Shown: positions 9,459 through 19,011 of the stretch, one piece after another
Layout: each line of letters starts with the position of its first letter
Position numbering within the stretch: position 1 is the stretch's first letter
NCBI GenBank assembly: GCA_029255105.1
Contig: JAQWWH010000060.1
Span: 1-64,000 of the forward strand
Direction: 5' to 3'
Source of the DNA: Flavimaricola sp.
GTDB taxonomy: Bacteria; Pseudomonadota; Alphaproteobacteria; Rhodobacterales; Rhodobacteraceae
Length of the DNA stretch: 64,000 nucleotides
The notes under the pieces: model-generated
Seen by the model: the letters and a program-made list of their open reading frames with translations, nothing else
Database searches by the model: none
What the model was told of the DNA's origin: nothing
Position numbers and translations under genes: made by a program

Positions 9459-9534
9459 GGGGTCGTAGCTCAGTTGGGAGAGCGCGTCGTTCGCAACGAC
9501 GAGGTCAGGGGTTCGATCCCCCTCGGCTCCACCA
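9459..9534 (+). tRNA. tRNA-Ala(CGC)
   Basis: A 76-base cloverleaf: acceptor GGGGTCG pairs with CGGCTCC (two G-T pairs), D arm GCTCAGTTGGGAGAGC, anticodon stem CGTCG/CGACG with loop TTCGCAA (anticodon CGC), T arm with GGTTCGATCC, discriminator A and genomic CCA. It is divergent from the DUF427 gene. Confidence 0.95.
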
Positions 9535-9685
9535 GATACTGGATCATCCGACCCGACCTTTGCCTCGGCATGACAGCAGAGGCGTCATATACTTCAGCCT
9601 GTAACATTCGCGTCACGGAAAAAGCGCGACATTGCGCTGTGCCCCCCGATCAGCAATGAGGGAGGACGAGGAGAAAATACCCCAC

Positions 9686-10294
9686 ATGCTTGACGCAACT
9701 GCCCGCCGACTGATGGACCCGACGCTTAACCGATTGGGCCGCGCAATTGCGTCTTGGGGCGTCTCGGCCAATGCGGTCACGATGATGGGGCTTGGCTTGG
9801 GGCTTTTGGCGGCCTTGCTGATCGCCTTGGGATGGCCGGGCCTTTCTCTGTTGCCGCTTCTGGCCTCCCGATTGGCAGACGGGCTGGACGGGGCTATCGC
9901 CCGGGCGACACAAAAGACCGACTTTGGCGGCTACCTCGATATCGCAGCCGATTTCCTGTTTTACGGGGCGGTTCCACTCGCCTTCGTGCTTAATGATCCA
10001 GCCGTAAACGGGGCAGCGGGCGCCTTCTTGCTCACGTCCTTTTACTTTAATGGAACAAGCTTTCTTGGCTATGCAATCCTAGCCGAAAAAAGGGGGCTGG
10101 AGACACAAAGCCAAGGGGTCAAATCGCTCTATTTCTCGAACGGCCTCCTGGAAGGGACCGAGACCATCGGGTTTTTCATCCTGCTATGCCTGTTTTCGGG
10201 CAGCTTTCCTTTGATGGCCTGGGTTTTTGGAAGCTTGTGTTTCGCCGGAGGCATCCTGCGGATCATCGCGGCCCGCAAAGTGTTCGGCCAGTAA
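9686..10294 (+). CDS. CDP-alcohol phosphatidyltransferase family protein
   Basis: A 202-residue integral membrane enzyme of the CDP-alcohol phosphatidyltransferase superfamily, which transfers a phosphatidyl group from CDP-diacylglycerol to an alcohol. The signature DGLDGAIAR followed by GGYLDIAAD (residues ~63-88) supplies the metal-binding aspartates. Several hydrophobic segments follow. The acceptor cannot be read from sequence; homologues are often near envelope genes, as here. The ATG at 9686 is preceded by GAGGAG at a long distance; 9656 is an alternative start. Confidence 0.85.
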   Translation: MLDATARRLMDPTLNRLGRAIASWGVSANAVTMMGLGLGLLAALLIALGWPGLSLLPLLASRLADGLDGAIARATQKTDFGGYLDIAADFLFYGAVPLAFVLNDPAVNGAAGAFLLTSFYFNGTSFLGYAILAEKRGLETQSQGVKSLYFSNGLLEGTETIGFFILLCLFSGSFPLMAWVFGSLCFAGGILRIIAARKVFGQ

Positions 10295-10361
10295 ACCTGT
10301 TTCACTGGAAAAGAGGCAGGCATTGCTGTAGCCGACCCCCAAAGGGCGCAAGAGGCAGGCA

Positions 10362-11222
10362 ATGACTTTGGCCACAACGGAAGACGCGATGGGCCCACTG
10401 ATTTTGGGATCAGGTGGGCAGATAGGTACCGCGTTCCGGACCCTATGGGCACGTGGAGCCTGGCCTGATTGCCGACGCCCCCTTTGGCATAGACGCCAAG
10501 GCGACGACTTTTCCTGGGATATGCTTGCTGGACCGGCACCACGAGATCCCCGGTTGTCTCGGGCGCGCGGCGTGATCGTTTTGACAGGCGGCGTCTCAGG
10601 TGGAACAGACCCGTCCCAGAACGCCACCCTCGCGCATGCTGCAGTAGACCTCGCGAAACGAGAGGGCCTTGGCCCGGTCTTGCTATGTTCTTCGCAGGCC
10701 GTCTATGGCCGCGCCGAAGGCCCTCAGGGCGAGGGCGACACCCCGCACCCCGTATCGGCCTACGGACAAGCGAAGCTTGAAATGGAAGCGGCCGTTGCCG
10801 GACAAGACGGTCTGTGTTGCCTGCGGATCGGCAACGTCGCAGGAACCGACATGCTCTTGCGGAATGCAGCCCTGGGACCGGTCAAACTGGACCAGTTCCC
10901 GGACGGCCGGGGGCCGCGTCGCTGCTACATTGGCCCCAAAAGTCTGGCCACAAGCATGTTGTCCTTGATCGAGGCCCATCTAGCAGGCCAAATCTTGCCC
11001 AACATCCTGAACGTTTCAGCCCCAGGAGAACGGGATATGGCCGACTTGCTGACAGAAGCCGGAGCAAAATGGTCCTGGACGCCAGCGCCCGAAGCGGCGC
11101 TGCCCTCATTGTCATTGGATCTTAGCCTCATGAACAGCATTGCGCCACTGCCCGAGGCCTCCGGTTCAGCCCAATCACTGATCGCAGAGGCGCGCGCGGC
11201 AGGCTGGGGTCTTTCCTCATGA
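10362..11222 (+). CDS. NAD-dependent sugar epimerase/reductase (extended SDR)
   Basis: A 286-residue Rossmann protein of the extended SDR family. The cofactor loop is LGSGGQIG near the N-terminus, the catalytic motif is Tyr in SAYGQAKLE (YxxxK), preceded by the Ser of CSSQAVYG. It probably modifies a nucleotide sugar, since it overlaps the downstream sugar transferase by four bases (ATGA). The ATG at 10389 is an alternative start directly before the Rossmann strand. Exact substrate is unknown. Confidence 0.75.
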   Translation: MTLATTEDAMGPLILGSGGQIGTAFRTLWARGAWPDCRRPLWHRRQGDDFSWDMLAGPAPRDPRLSRARGVIVLTGGVSGGTDPSQNATLAHAAVDLAKREGLGPVLLCSSQAVYGRAEGPQGEGDTPHPVSAYGQAKLEMEAAVAGQDGLCCLRIGNVAGTDMLLRNAALGPVKLDQFPDGRGPRRCYIGPKSLATSMLSLIEAHLAGQILPNILNVSAPGERDMADLLTEAGAKWSWTPAPEAALPSLSLDLSLMNSIAPLPEASGSAQSLIAEARAAGWGLSS

Positions 11223-11836
11223 CATGGGGCAAGCGCATCCTCGACCTAGCCGTCGCCCTTCCAGTCACGATTATCGCCGCCCCTATCCTGATCGGGCTGA
11301 TCATCGCCCTTCTTCTGCGCGAAGGGCGCCCCATCTTTTATATCTCGGAACGCATGAAAACGCCGACCCAAAGTTTCGGCCTCGTCAAGCTGCGCACCAT
11401 GCGACCCGCTCCCCCCGGGGCGGAGGGCGGAGTAACGGGAGGTGACAAGTCTGAAAGAATGTCCGACCTGCACAGGCTGCTGCGTCGGACCCGAGGCGAT
11501 GAACTTCCGCAGCTTTGGAATGTCATTAAAGGGGACATGAGCCTCGTCGGCCCAAGACCGCCGCTGCGCATCTATGTCGAGGACTACCCAGAAATATACA
11601 CAGAAGTCTTGAAATGCAGGCCCGGCGTGACGGGCGTTGCGTCATTGAGGTTTCATCAACGAGAAGAAGAATTGCTGGCGGCATGCCGGACTGCGGACGA
11701 AACCGACGACGTTTATCGGCGGCGATGCATTCCCCGCAAGGCAAAGCTGGATTTGATCTATCGTGAGAACCAAAGCGTCTGCGGCGACATCATGCTCATC
11801 CTTCAGACGATTGGCCGCCTCTTTGATCGAAAATAG
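11219..11836 (+). CDS. Initiating sugar phosphotransferase (PglC/WcaJ-like)
   Basis: A 205-residue bacterial sugar transferase that loads the first sugar phosphate onto undecaprenyl phosphate for polysaccharide or glycan assembly. Visible are one N-terminal hydrophobic membrane segment (residues ~9-32), the KLRTMR motif, the RRTRGDELPQLWNVIKGDMS segment with the conserved Asp-Glu pair, and the VGPRPPL motif with RPGVTG downstream. Its short length matches the monotopic PglC type. It is translationally coupled to the upstream epimerase. Confidence 0.88.
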   Translation: MTWGKRILDLAVALPVTIIAAPILIGLIIALLLREGRPIFYISERMKTPTQSFGLVKLRTMRPAPPGAEGGVTGGDKSERMSDLHRLLRRTRGDELPQLWNVIKGDMSLVGPRPPLRIYVEDYPEIYTEVLKCRPGVTGVASLRFHQREEELLAACRTADETDDVYRRRCIPRKAKLDLIYRENQSVCGDIMLILQTIGRLFDRK

Positions 11837-12024
11837 TGCATCTGCTTGCTTAATTGACACAATCTAGTAGTATACTTGGCTTACAGAGATCTCGAATCCG
11901 CTAAGGATTTGGGCGTGTAAGTAGGTCAGACCGGTAGGTGGTTTCTGGGGCGCAAAAGGGTCGCGGCAGTAGTCGCGATTGTGCTTGCTACCAAGAATGG
12001 TGGCCAGCGGGAGTATGAAGAAAA

Positions 12025-13962
12025 TTGGCTGTTCAATTTGTATTCGGGGTGCTCTTGAGGCTGGTCTCGGATCTTCCAAGGCCAGTTAAGCGATCTTTCA
12101 TTGTCGCACTTGATGTGCTGCTTCTCCCGGTTGCAATGTTCTTTGCCCTTGCGCTTCAGCAAAGCAGGTTTCCCCACACCGCAGGCATGACGCAGCTATG
12201 GCTGTCGATGATTATCCTCATGACGCTGGCCGGATTGCTGAGTGTGACGATGGGGCTGCACAAGGTTCAACTCAAGGCATACGAGACCCGGGCCCTTGGC
12301 ATGACCGCCCTGCACGCCTTGGTCGTCGGGGTCGCTTCCGCGCTTCTTGGTCAATTGTCGGGCAGTGGCAGCCCGCTATCGACCTCCATCATCTTTGCAT
12401 TCGTCTTTTTCGGGCTCTGCGCCGGATCACGTTTTGTCCTTTTGCAGGTTTTGCGCTCCATCTACGCCCATGGAAAGGACCAGATCCGCGTCCTGATCTA
12501 TGGGGCTGGTCGGATGGGCAAGCAGTTGGCAGCCGCCCTCAAGGCAGACGACACCCTGGTCCCAATCGCCTTTGTCGATGATGACAAGGAATTGCACTCG
12601 ACCATCGTGCAGGGACTGACGGTCTATTCCGGCGTCGCCATTTCAGCCTTGGTACGGCAAAAGAAGATTGATCGCGTCCTGTTGGCGATGCCTTCGCAGT
12701 CTCGGGCGCGACTTGCCCAGATTTCCAGCCGGCTTGAGGATATGGGCCTGTCTGTCGAATCTCTACCCTCCTTCTCTCAGCTTGCCGGGAACGGCGCGCG
12801 ACTGGTCGAACAATTGCGCCCAGTATCTCCGGGGCAATTCCTGGGGCGTGCCCCGGTTGATGCAGAACTGCCAGCCGGGGCAGAAACCTACGTGGGTCGA
12901 TCGGTCCTGATCACAGGTGCAGGCGGATCAATCGGTTCGGAACTTTGCCGCCAGCTGATCATGTGCCGTCCCCGTCGCATCGTTCTGATGGAGATCAGCG
13001 AACTCGCACTCTATACGATCAACAACGAGCTTTCGGCCCTCGCCAAACACAACGATGTTGAGATCGTGCCATGCCTCGGCTCTGTCTGCGAGGCGCCGAT
13101 TGTACGCCGGGTTCTTGAAGAGCACGCCGTCGAGATTGTCGTACATGCTGCCGCCTACAAGCATGTGCCGATCGTCGAACGTGATCCGGTTCCGGGCTTT
13201 TCCAACAACGTTCTGGGCACCCATACCCTTGCGCTGGCCGCGATGGAGGCACGGGTTAGCCGGTTCATCCTCATTTCAACCGACAAGGCTGTCCGCCCCA
13301 AGAACATGATGGGCGCCTCTAAAAGGCTCGCCGAGATTGTCATTCAGGATCTGGCCAGTCGCGCCACACCCGAACTTGGGGACACGATCTTTTCGATGGT
13401 GCGTTTTGGCAATGTTATCGGCTCATCGGGATCTGTCATTCCACTGTTCGAAGATCAGATTTCAAGAGGCGGCCCGGTCACTCTGACCCACAAGGACGTC
13501 ACCCGGTACTTCATGACAATCCCCGAGGCAGCACGACTGGTCCTTGTGGCCGGCAGCTTTGCCAAGGGTGGCGATCTGTTCGTTCTGGATATGGGCGACC
13601 CGGTCTCGATCTATGACCTTGCCCGCCAGATGATCACGGCAGCAGGCTACACCCTGCGCAGTGAAGACTCCCCCGACGGGGATATCGAAATTGTCCTGAC
13701 TGGCCTGCGCCCCGGTGAAAAGCTTAGCGAAGAGCTGCTGATCGGCAAAGGACAGACCACCACGCCACACCCCAAGATCCTGCGTGCCCGGGAAACCCAT
13801 CTGAGCGAGATCGAGGTCGCCGCTTGCATCAAGGCCCTGCGGACCGCCGTTGCAGAGGCCGACGACAAGTCGATCCGGGACATCGTGGGCCGTTGGGTGC
13901 AAGAAGGAAAAGGGCAAAAGTCCCTCAAGGACAAAGCCCGCCAGACTTTTCCGGCCGAGTAG
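12025..13962 (+). CDS. FlaA1/WbpM/CapD-type UDP-sugar 4,6-dehydratase
   Basis: A 645-residue membrane-anchored nucleotide-sugar epimerase/dehydratase. The N-terminus has about four transmembrane helices, followed by a first Rossmann domain (IYGAGRMGKQ) and the catalytic SDR domain (LITGAGGSIGSELCRQL). The active site carries NMMGASK, the Met-for-Tyr version typical of WbpM/FlaA1. Such enzymes make UDP-4-keto-6-deoxy sugars used as first sugars by transferases like the preceding gene. The start is a TTG at 12025 and is uncertain; no in-frame ATG lies near the N-terminal hydrophobic segment. Confidence 0.9.
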   Translation: MAVQFVFGVLLRLVSDLPRPVKRSFIVALDVLLLPVAMFFALALQQSRFPHTAGMTQLWLSMIILMTLAGLLSVTMGLHKVQLKAYETRALGMTALHALVVGVASALLGQLSGSGSPLSTSIIFAFVFFGLCAGSRFVLLQVLRSIYAHGKDQIRVLIYGAGRMGKQLAAALKADDTLVPIAFVDDDKELHSTIVQGLTVYSGVAISALVRQKKIDRVLLAMPSQSRARLAQISSRLEDMGLSVESLPSFSQLAGNGARLVEQLRPVSPGQFLGRAPVDAELPAGAETYVGRSVLITGAGGSIGSELCRQLIMCRPRRIVLMEISELALYTINNELSALAKHNDVEIVPCLGSVCEAPIVRRVLEEHAVEIVVHAAAYKHVPIVERDPVPGFSNNVLGTHTLALAAMEARVSRFILISTDKAVRPKNMMGASKRLAEIVIQDLASRATPELGDTIFSMVRFGNVIGSSGSVIPLFEDQISRGGPVTLTHKDVTRYFMTIPEAARLVLVAGSFAKGGDLFVLDMGDPVSIYDLARQMITAAGYTLRSEDSPDGDIEIVLTGLRPGEKLSEELLIGKGQTTTPHPKILRARETHLSEIEVAACIKALRTAVAEADDKSIRDIVGRWVQEGKGQKSLKDKARQTFPAE

Positions 13963-13986
13963 CACACGCGCCTTTGCTGCGAAACG

Positions 13987-15996
13987 CTAGGATGCTACGG
14001 CGATACGTGGGCGGCCTTGGGCAGTGACGCGGATCGTGGCCTCAATGAACATGGATTGGCCCTCTACCTCCACTTCCTTGATCTCCCGCGAAATGCTCAG
14101 CCGGATCTCCTCAACACCGGCGAGCCGGGCCCGATCCGATGCCTCTGCCTCCAGAGCGACTTCCAGCGCTTCGAGGGCTGCGTCCCTGTCTGTGTAACTG
14201 ACCGGGCCACTTGGCAGGTGAGACGTGAACGTGCCCGGGCCTGACCCCGTCACAGTTCCGCTTGCGACCATGGCAACCTGACCGACAACCGCTCCGATCG
14301 CATTGGCAACGCCACCCTGTGCCGGCAACACCATCCGGGCCCCCAGCCGTTCTCCCACGGCGCCATAGTAACTGGCCGCCGAAGCACCAAGACCGATGAC
14401 AGGCACACCCAGCCGAAGCTCGGTCTCGATCACCCCGCGATGCCGGTCAAGACCGGATGTCGTCAGCCCATGCCGCGCCAATGCTGCGGGCGACAGGCCC
14501 CAGTCCCGGCCATCCTCGGCAAAGGCGGTCTCAAGCAGGCAGGTGACGGTCTGGGCGGTCAGTTGGTCGATGATGGCCCGTGCCATGGGACCAGCCCCTT
14601 CCGCGATGCGCTCGCCTCGCCCGGATCGTTTACGGGCGAACAGGGCCAGTCCTTTTTCGGCCGCCGCCCCATCCCAGGACGCCAGAGTACCCGTCACATG
14701 CGCCGCGTCAGACGGCGTCACCCCGGCGATCATGGCAAAGCCTCGCGACACCAGACGCCCCAGCGCCGGAGCCTCTACCCGGCTGCGGACGGCATCGGAC
14801 CACGCGAGGGGACCATCTGCCAGCCGCGCCGCAACGGCGGCTTCTCTGGCATCCAGCCCCGGCGGAACCTTTGACCAAAGTGGCACCACGAACCGGCCAA
14901 CGCCATCAGGTGCGGCGTCCATGGACAGGGCCCGGTCCAGCGTCCGGTGCACCAGCGCCCCATGCGTCACCGCCAACAATGACAGCGGCATGAGCCTGCG
15001 AGGGCCAAGCATAAGGCCGCCCTCCAATCCCTCTAGCAGGTGAACTTCGCTATCGCCCCCCAAACCAGTGGTCCGCATCGCAACGGCCTCTACCATCGTC
15101 CGGTACGGGCCGACACGCGCCCCCTCCGGGTCGATCTTGGGACGGCCATCGCGCAACAGGCAGACGTCGGTGGTTGTTCCGCCGATATCACTGACCAGCG
15201 CATCCTGTTCCCCGGTCAGCCAACTGGCGCCGGCAATGCTGGCGGCCGGGCCACTCAGGATCGTCTCGATCGGCTTTTCCCGGGCAAGGGCGGCGCTGAC
15301 CAGCGCCCCATCGCCACGCACGACCATCATCCGGGCCGCAATGCCGCGCCGTTCAAGATGGGCCTCGCAGGCCCCGATCAATCCATCGATCATCCCGATC
15401 AACCGGGCATTCAGCACAGCGGTCAGCGCCCGCTTCGGGCCACCCAGAGCACTGGACAATTCATGCGAACAGGTCACCGGGCGACCGGTCACGGACCGGA
15501 TCAGATCACGAACGGCCAGCTCATGACCGGGGTTGCGCGTGGCAAAGCGGGCAGCCACGGCAAACCCGGTTATATCAGGGCCAAGGGCCGCAAGCGCGTC
15601 GCCAAGGGCACCGATGTCCAAAGGGGAAATCTCCTGCCCGGCGTGCCCATGTCCACCCGCCAGACGGATGACCGGATCGCCCTTCAGGGCCGCCTCAAGC
15701 CCGTCGCGGGCAAGTTCGCCCTCGTCAAAACCGATAAAGATCAGGGCAACGCGGCCGCCCTGCCCTTCGACCAGCGCGTTGGTGGCAAGGGTGGTCGATA
15801 GCGACACCATGCCGATGGCGGCAGGGTCCAGACCGGTCTCTTCCAGAACCGCATCTATGGCCCCGGCAATCCCAAGCGACAGATCGGGACGCGAGGTCAG
15901 CGCCTTGGCCGAGGCAAGGACACGGTCTTCGCCTTCATCAATCAGGACGGCGTCCGTGTAGGTGCCCCCGGTATCCACGCCCAACAAGACTGCCAT
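13987..15996 (-). CDS. Hydantoinase/oxoprolinase family protein, HyuA type
   Basis: A 669-residue ASKHA-fold protein of the ATP-dependent hydantoinase A/oxoprolinase family, which opens hydantoin-like or oxoproline rings using ATP. Phosphate-binding loops are GVDTGGTYTD at the N-terminus and SDIGGTTTDVCLL in the middle. The usual partner HyuB is absent from the window. It lies downstream of the importer genes of the pyrimidine block, separated by a strong hairpin, and converges with the dehydratase gene. A role in using cyclic amides as nitrogen source is inferred from context. Confidence 0.85.
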   Translation of the reverse strand: MAVLLGVDTGGTYTDAVLIDEGEDRVLASAKALTSRPDLSLGIAGAIDAVLEETGLDPAAIGMVSLSTTLATNALVEGQGGRVALIFIGFDEGELARDGLEAALKGDPVIRLAGGHGHAGQEISPLDIGALGDALAALGPDITGFAVAARFATRNPGHELAVRDLIRSVTGRPVTCSHELSSALGGPKRALTAVLNARLIGMIDGLIGACEAHLERRGIAARMMVVRGDGALVSAALAREKPIETILSGPAASIAGASWLTGEQDALVSDIGGTTTDVCLLRDGRPKIDPEGARVGPYRTMVEAVAMRTTGLGGDSEVHLLEGLEGGLMLGPRRLMPLSLLAVTHGALVHRTLDRALSMDAAPDGVGRFVVPLWSKVPPGLDAREAAVAARLADGPLAWSDAVRSRVEAPALGRLVSRGFAMIAGVTPSDAAHVTGTLASWDGAAAEKGLALFARKRSGRGERIAEGAGPMARAIIDQLTAQTVTCLLETAFAEDGRDWGLSPAALARHGLTTSGLDRHRGVIETELRLGVPVIGLGASAASYYGAVGERLGARMVLPAQGGVANAIGAVVGQVAMVASGTVTGSGPGTFTSHLPSGPVSYTDRDAALEALEVALEAEASDRARLAGVEEIRLSISREIKEVEVEGQSMFIEATIRVTAQGRPRIAVAS

Positions 15997-16030
15997 CGAT
16001 CCAACTCCAGCTGCACTGGGCGCACTGTAA

Positions 16031-16048
16031 GGCGGGTTTCAACCCGCC
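16031..16048. repeat. Palindromic repeat copy 1
   Basis: GGCGGGTT-TC-AACCCGCC, preceded by GTAA. It is a variant of a palindrome found four times in the window (also 16103, 25491, 25537), always beginning GTAAGG. Confidence 0.7.
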
Positions 16049-16062
16049 TGCCGCCACGAAAA

Positions 16063-16088
16063 CGGCGCGAAGATCGCTCTTCGCGCCG
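16063..16088 (-). terminator. Strong GC-rich hairpin between SBP and hyuA genes
   Basis: Arms of 11 bp (CGGCGCGAAGA / TCTTCGCGCCG) with a four-base loop, lying between two palindromic repeats in the 131-base gap after the substrate-binding protein gene. It probably ends or attenuates importer transcription before the hydantoinase gene. Confidence 0.55.
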
Positions 16089-16102
16089 CACCAATTCAGT
16101 AA

Positions 16103-16120
16103 GGTGGGTTTCAACCCACC
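16103..16120. repeat. Palindromic repeat copy 2
   Basis: GGTGGGTT-TC-AACCCACC, preceded by GTAA, eight bases after the stop of the substrate-binding protein gene on the minus strand. Same family as the copies at 16031, 25491 and 25537. Confidence 0.7.
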
Positions 16121-16127
16121 GCCAGCC

Positions 16128-17111
16128 CTAGTTCAGAGCCGCGTCCGTGATCGCATGGGTCCATGCGCCTTCTGGCACCGCCGTGATCACCGGGTCGGAC
16201 CCGCCTGCCAACAGCGTATCGACCGTGCGCTGAAAGTCAGCCGGATCAAGGGCGCCATTGGAGCCTGCGGTCAGCTTGGCAATCTCTTCCATCATGGCGA
16301 TCTGGTGCCCTTCGGTCTGGGCGCCGGTTTCGTCATAATCCAGCACGATCATCGCAGCTTCGAGCGGGTTTTCTTCCGCCCACTTCCAGCCCATCATCGA
16401 GGCCCGGACAAAACGGACCATCTTGTCGGCAAATGCAGGATCTTCGAGGTTGCTTTCCAGGACGTACATCCCGTCTTCCAGGGTCGCTACGCCCATATCC
16501 TCGTACTTGAAGGTGATCAGCTCGTCCGGGCTGACGCCCGCCTCAAGCACCTGATTGTACTCATTATAGGTCATGGTCGAGATGCAGTCGGCTTGGCGCT
16601 GCAACAGGGGATCGACGTTAAAGCCCTGCTTGAGAACGGTCACCCCGTCCTCACCACCTTCGGTTGGAATGCCTTCCTGGCTCATCCAGCTGAGGAAGGG
16701 GTATTCGTTGCCAAAGAACCAGACGCCGATGGTCCGACCCCGGAAGTCCTGAGGTCCGGTAATCCCGGTGTCCTTCCAGCAGGTCAGCATCAGACCCGAC
16801 GACTTGAAAGGCTGGGCGATGTTCACCACCGGCAAACCGTTCTCGCGGGCCGCAAGCGCCGACGGCATCCAGTTGAGCATCACATCCGCCCCGCCACCGG
16901 CGAGAACCTGTGGTGGCGCGATGTCGGGTCCACCTGCCAGAATTGTGACATCGAGGCCTTCCTCGTCATAAAAGCCCTGATCAAGGGCCACGTAGTAGCC
17001 CGCGAACTGGGCCTGGGTCACCCATTGCAATTGCAACCTGACTTCGTCTTGGGCCAGGGCAGGCGTTGCCACGCCCATCGCCGCCGCAGCGGCCAGTATC
17101 ATCCGTTTCAT
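16128..17111 (-). CDS. ABC transporter substrate-binding protein, NMT1/THI5 family
   Basis: A 327-residue periplasmic binding protein with a clear signal peptide (MKRMILAAAAAMGVATPALA, cleaved before QDEV). The LQLQWVTQAQFAGYYVALDQGFYDEEGLDV segment is the hallmark of the NMT1/THI5-like family, which binds pyrimidine-type or related compounds. It is the last gene of the importer set, 69 bases after the permease. Because the same block encodes dihydropyrimidinase and dihydropyrimidine dehydrogenase, the ligand is probably a pyrimidine or a breakdown product; this is inferred from context. Confidence 0.88.
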   Translation of the reverse strand: MKRMILAAAAAMGVATPALAQDEVRLQLQWVTQAQFAGYYVALDQGFYDEEGLDVTILAGGPDIAPPQVLAGGGADVMLNWMPSALAARENGLPVVNIAQPFKSSGLMLTCWKDTGITGPQDFRGRTIGVWFFGNEYPFLSWMSQEGIPTEGGEDGVTVLKQGFNVDPLLQRQADCISTMTYNEYNQVLEAGVSPDELITFKYEDMGVATLEDGMYVLESNLEDPAFADKMVRFVRASMMGWKWAEENPLEAAMIVLDYDETGAQTEGHQIAMMEEIAKLTAGSNGALDPADFQRTVDTLLAGGSDPVITAVPEGAWTHAITDAALN

Positions 17112-17180
17112 CTGTCAAACCTCCTTGCTGATTTGTCGTTGCCGTCTGTTCGTCTTGCCCGGACTCATCGTGCCATTTGT

Positions 17181-18029
17181 TTATTGCGCACGTTGCGAGG
17201 GGTGCCAGAACGTCAGTCCACGTTCTGCGAGCGTAACCACACCGTAAAAAGCGCTTCCCGCCAGCGCAGCCACCAGGATGGCGGCCCACACGACATCTAG
17301 CGCCAACTGACCCACCGAAGTCGAGATTCGAAAGCCTAGACCAACGGTTGGGGAACCGAAGAACTCTGCCACAATGGCACCGATCAGGGCCAATGTGGTG
17401 GAAATCTTCAGGCCGTTGAAAATGAAAGGCAAGGCCGCCGGAAGCCGCAGCTTCCAAAGGGTCTGCCAGTAGCCGGCGCCATAGGTCCGCATCAGATCCC
17501 GCTGCATCGCGCTGGTATCGCGCAGCCCTGCCACCGTGTTCACCAGCATCGGAAAAAAGACCATCAGGACCACGACCGCCGCCTTGGACTGCCAGCCAAA
17601 TCCATACCACATGACAAGGATCGGCGCGGTCCCGACGATAGGAAGGGCCGCCATGAAACTGCCCACCGGCAAAAGCCCGCGACGCAAGAAGTCGAACCGA
17701 TCCACAAGGACCGCGATGCACAGGGCCGCCCCGCAGCCCATCACATAGCCCGACAGCCCACCCTTCAGAATGGTCTGGACAAAGTCAGCCCAGAGCACGG
17801 TTAGGTTGGCCCCAAAAGCAGACCCGATGGCACTGGGCGCGGGCAAGATGACCTGCGGCACGTTCAGCCCCCGCACGATGAGTTCCCACATCACAAGAAC
17901 CGTCAGCCCAAAGATCGCAGGCACGGCTATTCGGCCCAGCCGGGTGTTGGACAGTGGACCGTTGGCCAGCCGGGCATTCAGCGCCCAACCTGCGGCCCAG
18001 ACGACAAGAGCAAGGGACAGGGAGATCAT
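17181..18029 (-). CDS. ABC transporter permease (SsuC/TauC-like)
   Basis: A 282-residue BPD-type inner membrane permease with about six hydrophobic segments and the cytoplasmic EAA loop (MRTYGAGYWQTLWKLRLPAALPFIF) that docks to the ATPase. It overlaps the preceding permease by four bases, so the two probably form a heterodimeric pore. It belongs to the importer for the pyrimidine-linked substrate. Confidence 0.9.
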   Translation of the reverse strand: MISLSLALVVWAAGWALNARLANGPLSNTRLGRIAVPAIFGLTVLVMWELIVRGLNVPQVILPAPSAIGSAFGANLTVLWADFVQTILKGGLSGYVMGCGAALCIAVLVDRFDFLRRGLLPVGSFMAALPIVGTAPILVMWYGFGWQSKAAVVVLMVFFPMLVNTVAGLRDTSAMQRDLMRTYGAGYWQTLWKLRLPAALPFIFNGLKISTTLALIGAIVAEFFGSPTVGLGFRISTSVGQLALDVVWAAILVAALAGSAFYGVVTLAERGLTFWHPSQRAQ

Positions 18030-18976
18030 CCTGCAACCCCCATCCGGCGCAGGGTTCGACGCTCCATCGCGCTGATGGCAAAGACCAGCACCGCCGCAAG
18101 CGTGGCTGCAGCAAAGAGGGCGGCCCAGATCTGTGAGGTCTGGCCATAGTAGCTGCCCGCAAGCATCCGCGCGCCAAGGCCGCCCTTTTGCACCGGCAAT
18201 TCGCCGACGATGGCCCCGACGAGGCTGGCCGCAATTCCGATCTTCAAAGACGCGAAAAGGTATGGCACCGAGGCTGGCAACCGCAGCTTGAACAAGGCCT
18301 CCGTGGGCGAAGCCGAATACGTCCGCAAAAGATCAAGCTGCATGGCATCCGGACTTCGCAGACCCTTTACCATGCCCACAACGACGGGAAAGAACGACAG
18401 GTAGGCCGAGATGACAGCCTTCGGGAACATCCCCTGCACGCCGACTGAGTAGAGGACAACGATAATCATGGGGGCCAGCGCTACAATCGGGATCGTCTGG
18501 CTGACGATGGCCCATGGCATGACACTCGTGTCCATCGTGCGGCTATGGACGATGCCGACGGCCAAAAGCACGCCAAGCCCGGTTCCGATGACAAAGCCAA
18601 GAACAGTGGCCCAAAGGGTTATGCCAGTGTGATAGACGAGGCTTCGGTTGGAAAAGCTACCCGATTGGACGATACCGCGGCGGCCATAGACCTCTTCCCC
18701 GATTGTGCTGTCCCAGATTTCAATCGCCACCTGATGCGGCGCAGGCAGCTTGGCGCGTTCCTGGCTCCAGCTCTGCGCCAGATGATCCGTGTTGGACAGG
18801 ACCAGACCAATGGCACCGGCGTCGCGACGCTCAATCGCGGTGGACGGTGTGACCACGGCGCCTGCACGCTCTGCCTCTGTCAGGACTTCGCGGATGTTCA
18901 TGGGCAGACAGGCCACGTACCAAAGCGTGACAATGGCAAGAACGACAACGAGGACTGGCAGAACGCGTTCCCTCAC
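18026..18976 (-). CDS. ABC transporter permease (SsuC/TauC-like) with periplasmic insert
   Basis: A 316-residue permease paralogous to the next gene. The first transmembrane helix (residues ~5-24) is followed by about 85 periplasmic residues, then the standard permease domain with its EAA loop (LRTYSASPTEALFKLRLPASVPYLF). It lies 120 bases after the ATPase gene, with two hairpins in between, so its expression may be lower than or separate from the ATPase gene. Confidence 0.88.
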   Translation of the reverse strand: MRERVLPVLVVVLAIVTLWYVACLPMNIREVLTEAERAGAVVTPSTAIERRDAGAIGLVLSNTDHLAQSWSQERAKLPAPHQVAIEIWDSTIGEEVYGRRGIVQSGSFSNRSLVYHTGITLWATVLGFVIGTGLGVLLAVGIVHSRTMDTSVMPWAIVSQTIPIVALAPMIIVVLYSVGVQGMFPKAVISAYLSFFPVVVGMVKGLRSPDAMQLDLLRTYSASPTEALFKLRLPASVPYLFASLKIGIAASLVGAIVGELPVQKGGLGARMLAGSYYGQTSQIWAALFAAATLAAVLVFAISAMERRTLRRMGVAG

Positions 18977-19011
18977 TCAGCCGCCCTCCTGTCAGTTTCG
19001 GGCTTGCCGCA

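Noticed and set aside
9459-9534. tRNA-Ala as a second integration site
   Set aside because: Flanking genes are ordinary and composition does not change at either end.
14396-15961. Long plus-strand open frames opposite the hydantoinase gene
   Set aside because: High GC produces long antisense frames; composition is Ala/Arg/Pro/Ser-rich with no domain, and the minus-strand gene is unmistakable.
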